Of a DNA stretch of 64,000 nt, positions 62,538 through 64,000 are shown piece by piece. Below the pieces are notes generated by a model. It was given only the letters and a program-made list of their open reading frames with translations, was not told the origin of the DNA and made no database searches. How positions within the stretch are numbered: the stretch's first letter is position 1; every line of letters begins with the position of its first letter. The position numbers were made by a program, and so were the translations under genes. The stretch is from Fallopia convolvulus (taxonomy: Eukaryota > Streptophyta > Magnoliopsida > Caryophyllales > Polygonaceae): NCBI GenBank assembly GCA_964016875.1, contig OZ024721.1, positions 13,436,109 through 13,500,108 of the forward strand. Direction: 5' to 3'.

Positions 62538-63031
62538 GTGTCACGCCTACGATGGCCTTGTCGCGACACCTCGGTGCCGGCCACGGACGACCTATCCTAT
62601 TTTCACTATTTTTAGCATGTTTTCTAATTCCGAACATTACTATTGTTGGTTTTATATGTTTAGGAAGCCTTTTATGGGCCTTGCGCCGATGGGCTTAGAA
62701 TTGCGCCGCTGGGCCTAGCATGCTAGCCCTAGGCACGCCACCTAGGGTTTCATCTCTTTTCCATTGCCGCACCTATATAAGGTGCCTATGTTTGTTATTT
62801 CCTTTTCAGTGCACATTTAGGGTTTAATTAAGTTGAGAGTTTCTCCTTGTTTTATCCTTTGTGCTTGCGCCGCCCATACATTATCATACAAAGCTCGAGT
62901 TTTCGCAATCGTTCCCAACTCGATCATTCCAACGGTGATTCGAGTTCTTTCAAGTCCTCCGCCGCGTACTTCGAGACCTAATACTCAAACAATGCACCGA
63001 TCTGTCGCATCATGTAACGAGGGATGCATCA
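62538..63031 (+). repeat. LTR of another Ty3/gypsy element
   Basis: The right end is fixed by a tRNA-Met primer site 2 nt after ...GGATGCATCA. The left end is estimated at TGTCACGCC. TATA box CTATATAAGG lies near 62773-62782, followed by a leader with AGGGTTT. Length is about 490 bp if the left edge is right. Confidence 0.65.
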
Positions 63032-63033
63032 AC

Positions 63034-63045
63034 TGGTATCAGAGC
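63034..63045 (+). promoter_or_regulatory. Primer binding site, tRNA-iMet type
   Basis: TGGTATCAGAGC directly after the LTR, showing that this LTR serves as a 5' LTR. Confidence 0.9.
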
Positions 63046-63749
63046 CACGGTTTGAGCAACTCTCGCTACACCCTTTCTAGTTCATTCTCACACGATCCAT
63101 CCCGATGAATCAACCCTAGATCCATCCTCCACTTCATAAATCGTCATCTAGGGCCCCAATTTTTTTTCTTGCTTACGTTAATTATTAAAAAAATCAGCCT
63201 TGTCCATACTCACTTGATCTATAGATTTCGGTGAAAATTACACATTGTCTTGCTAGTTGCTCGCACAATAGGTCTTGTTTTGCCGATTTCTATCTTGCAT
63301 CATTGTGTATTGCTTGTGTTGATTACTTGTGTTGTGTTTGTTTGCTCTAGAAGAGAAAACCTAGAGTCGTAGTTCAGTGAAAAAAAACAGTGGTTCGGCT
63401 ATCATAAACCAAAATAAGGTAAGATAGTCCGATTGTGATATAAAAAATAAAAAAAATTATTATTAATTATTTGGAAGATCGCAAGCCAAAATAAGGCAAG
63501 ATCTATCCAAGGCCTTTTGTTATTTTCGGCAACCCTAATTCGCCGAGTGCATTGCTTGTGATTTCGGTTTTTCTTGCATACTTTGTGTCTTGCCTTGCTT
63601 GCTTTGTTGTTTTCGTAGCCTTTTATCGTGGATCGAGTTGAGTGGCCTTAGCCTTGCCAATCCCTTGTTCGTGTGGTTTGAACATTAAGGGTCGCTTGAC
63701 TTAAGCGAACCTTCAACTCGTTGCTTTTTGTTTGTGACTATCTTACTAC
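63046..63749 (+). other. Untranslated leader of the last element
   Basis: 700 bp between the primer site and gag, with a short repeated AAACCAAAATAAGGTAAGAT / AAGCCAAAATAAGGCAAGAT at 63409 and 63483. No gene. Confidence 0.55.
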
Positions 63750-64000
63750 GATGACTGGTGTTACTATAGGTACAGTCTCGGAGTCGGGCAATGAGGACAA
63801 CCGAGACAACAACAACAACCCGGCGTCACAACAGACCAATCAAAATTTTCCCCCGAGGCTTTGGCTCGCATCCAAGAGCTTGAGCGTATCTTAGCCGAGA
63901 GCCAAGCACAATCGAAGCACACCGTGCCCGTGGCTCAAGTGCTTGCTTCCGAAATCCATGCCAATCCGGGAGTCACCGCGGACGACGTTGCATGAGATCG
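63750..64000 (+). pseudogene. Start of gag, frameshifted, cut by window end
   Basis: The ATG at 63750 gives MTGVTIGTVSESGNEDN and an Asn-rich part. A one-base shift near 63850 is needed to continue as ALARIQELERILAESQAQ (helical, Gag-like), and a TGA follows near 63992. Position after primer site and leader supports gag. Confidence 0.55.

Overview
The window is transposon-rich plant nuclear DNA, most likely from a eudicot. Evidence: spliceosomal exon fragments of plant-specific gene families (type-B response regulator, STRUBBELIG-type receptor kinase), plant LTR-retrotransposon lineages (Athila, Tat/Retand, Tekay/Del-like chromovirus), a plant L1-type LINE, an OTU-domain Mutator-like element, an Au-like SINE, hAT-type MITEs, Helitron-like ends and scattered CCCTAAA telomere-type repeats. 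I see no complete ordinary host gene and no convincing RNA gene.

Layout. (1) 1-1854 and 19892-21130 are one broken unit holding exon fragments, introns included, of at least four unrelated genes, all on the plus strand: HSP70-17-like, SRF-type kinase, VPS8-like and type-B ARR. This looks like a gene-capturing transposon (Helitron or Pack-MULE). (2) An 18-kb Athila-family complex (1855-19891, minus orientation, 5-bp target duplication ATACG) sits in the intron of the VPS8 fragment. It has three LTRs and two internal regions: A (gag-protease plus a 601-aa Athila ORF, no RT or integrase) and B (gag-protease-RT-RNase H, integrase and Athila ORF deleted). (3) 21.3-27.1 kb holds a degenerate Mutator-like element encoding a transposase fused to AT-hooks and an OTU protease, with clusters of the palindrome GCGCTTCATGAAGCGC around it and telomere-like repeats beyond. 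(4) 27.1-32.6 kb holds no recognised gene: a possible transcribed locus and two unusual repeat arrays (TGATGAC/GTCATCA and GGTCAACG). (5) 32590-40298 is a chromovirus-like Ty3/gypsy element with an additional intact ORF before gag and no integrase. (6) 40.3-49.3 kb is the 3' part of a Tat/Retand-type element with dual RNase H, integrase, an antisense ORF and a 3' LTR. It is interrupted by a 370-bp hAT-type MITE, a 761-bp solo LTR and a 1.74-kb solo LTR that contains a SINE. (7) 49.3-52.3 kb is AT-rich, with Helitron-like ends and a 193-bp MITE. (8) 52.3-57.2 kb is a broken LINE. (9) 57.2-62.2 kb is a diverged, 5'-truncated Athila relative (call it C) with the same RT-less gag-protease layout as A. 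(10) 62.2-64.0 kb has a pol C-terminus, an LTR, a tRNA-Met primer site and the start of gag of another Ty3/gypsy element.

The strongest possibly undescribed signal is in the Athila-family elements. A 10-bp palindrome (TCGGGCCCGA in A/B, TCGGTACCGA in C) is scattered over LTRs, non-coding spacers and coding linkers at broadly matching places, and the central dinucleotide differs between families while the palindrome is kept. Together with the mosaic A/B structure, this suggests a self-complementary RNA element that could help dimerisation, packaging or template switching of non-autonomous copies. That function is inference.
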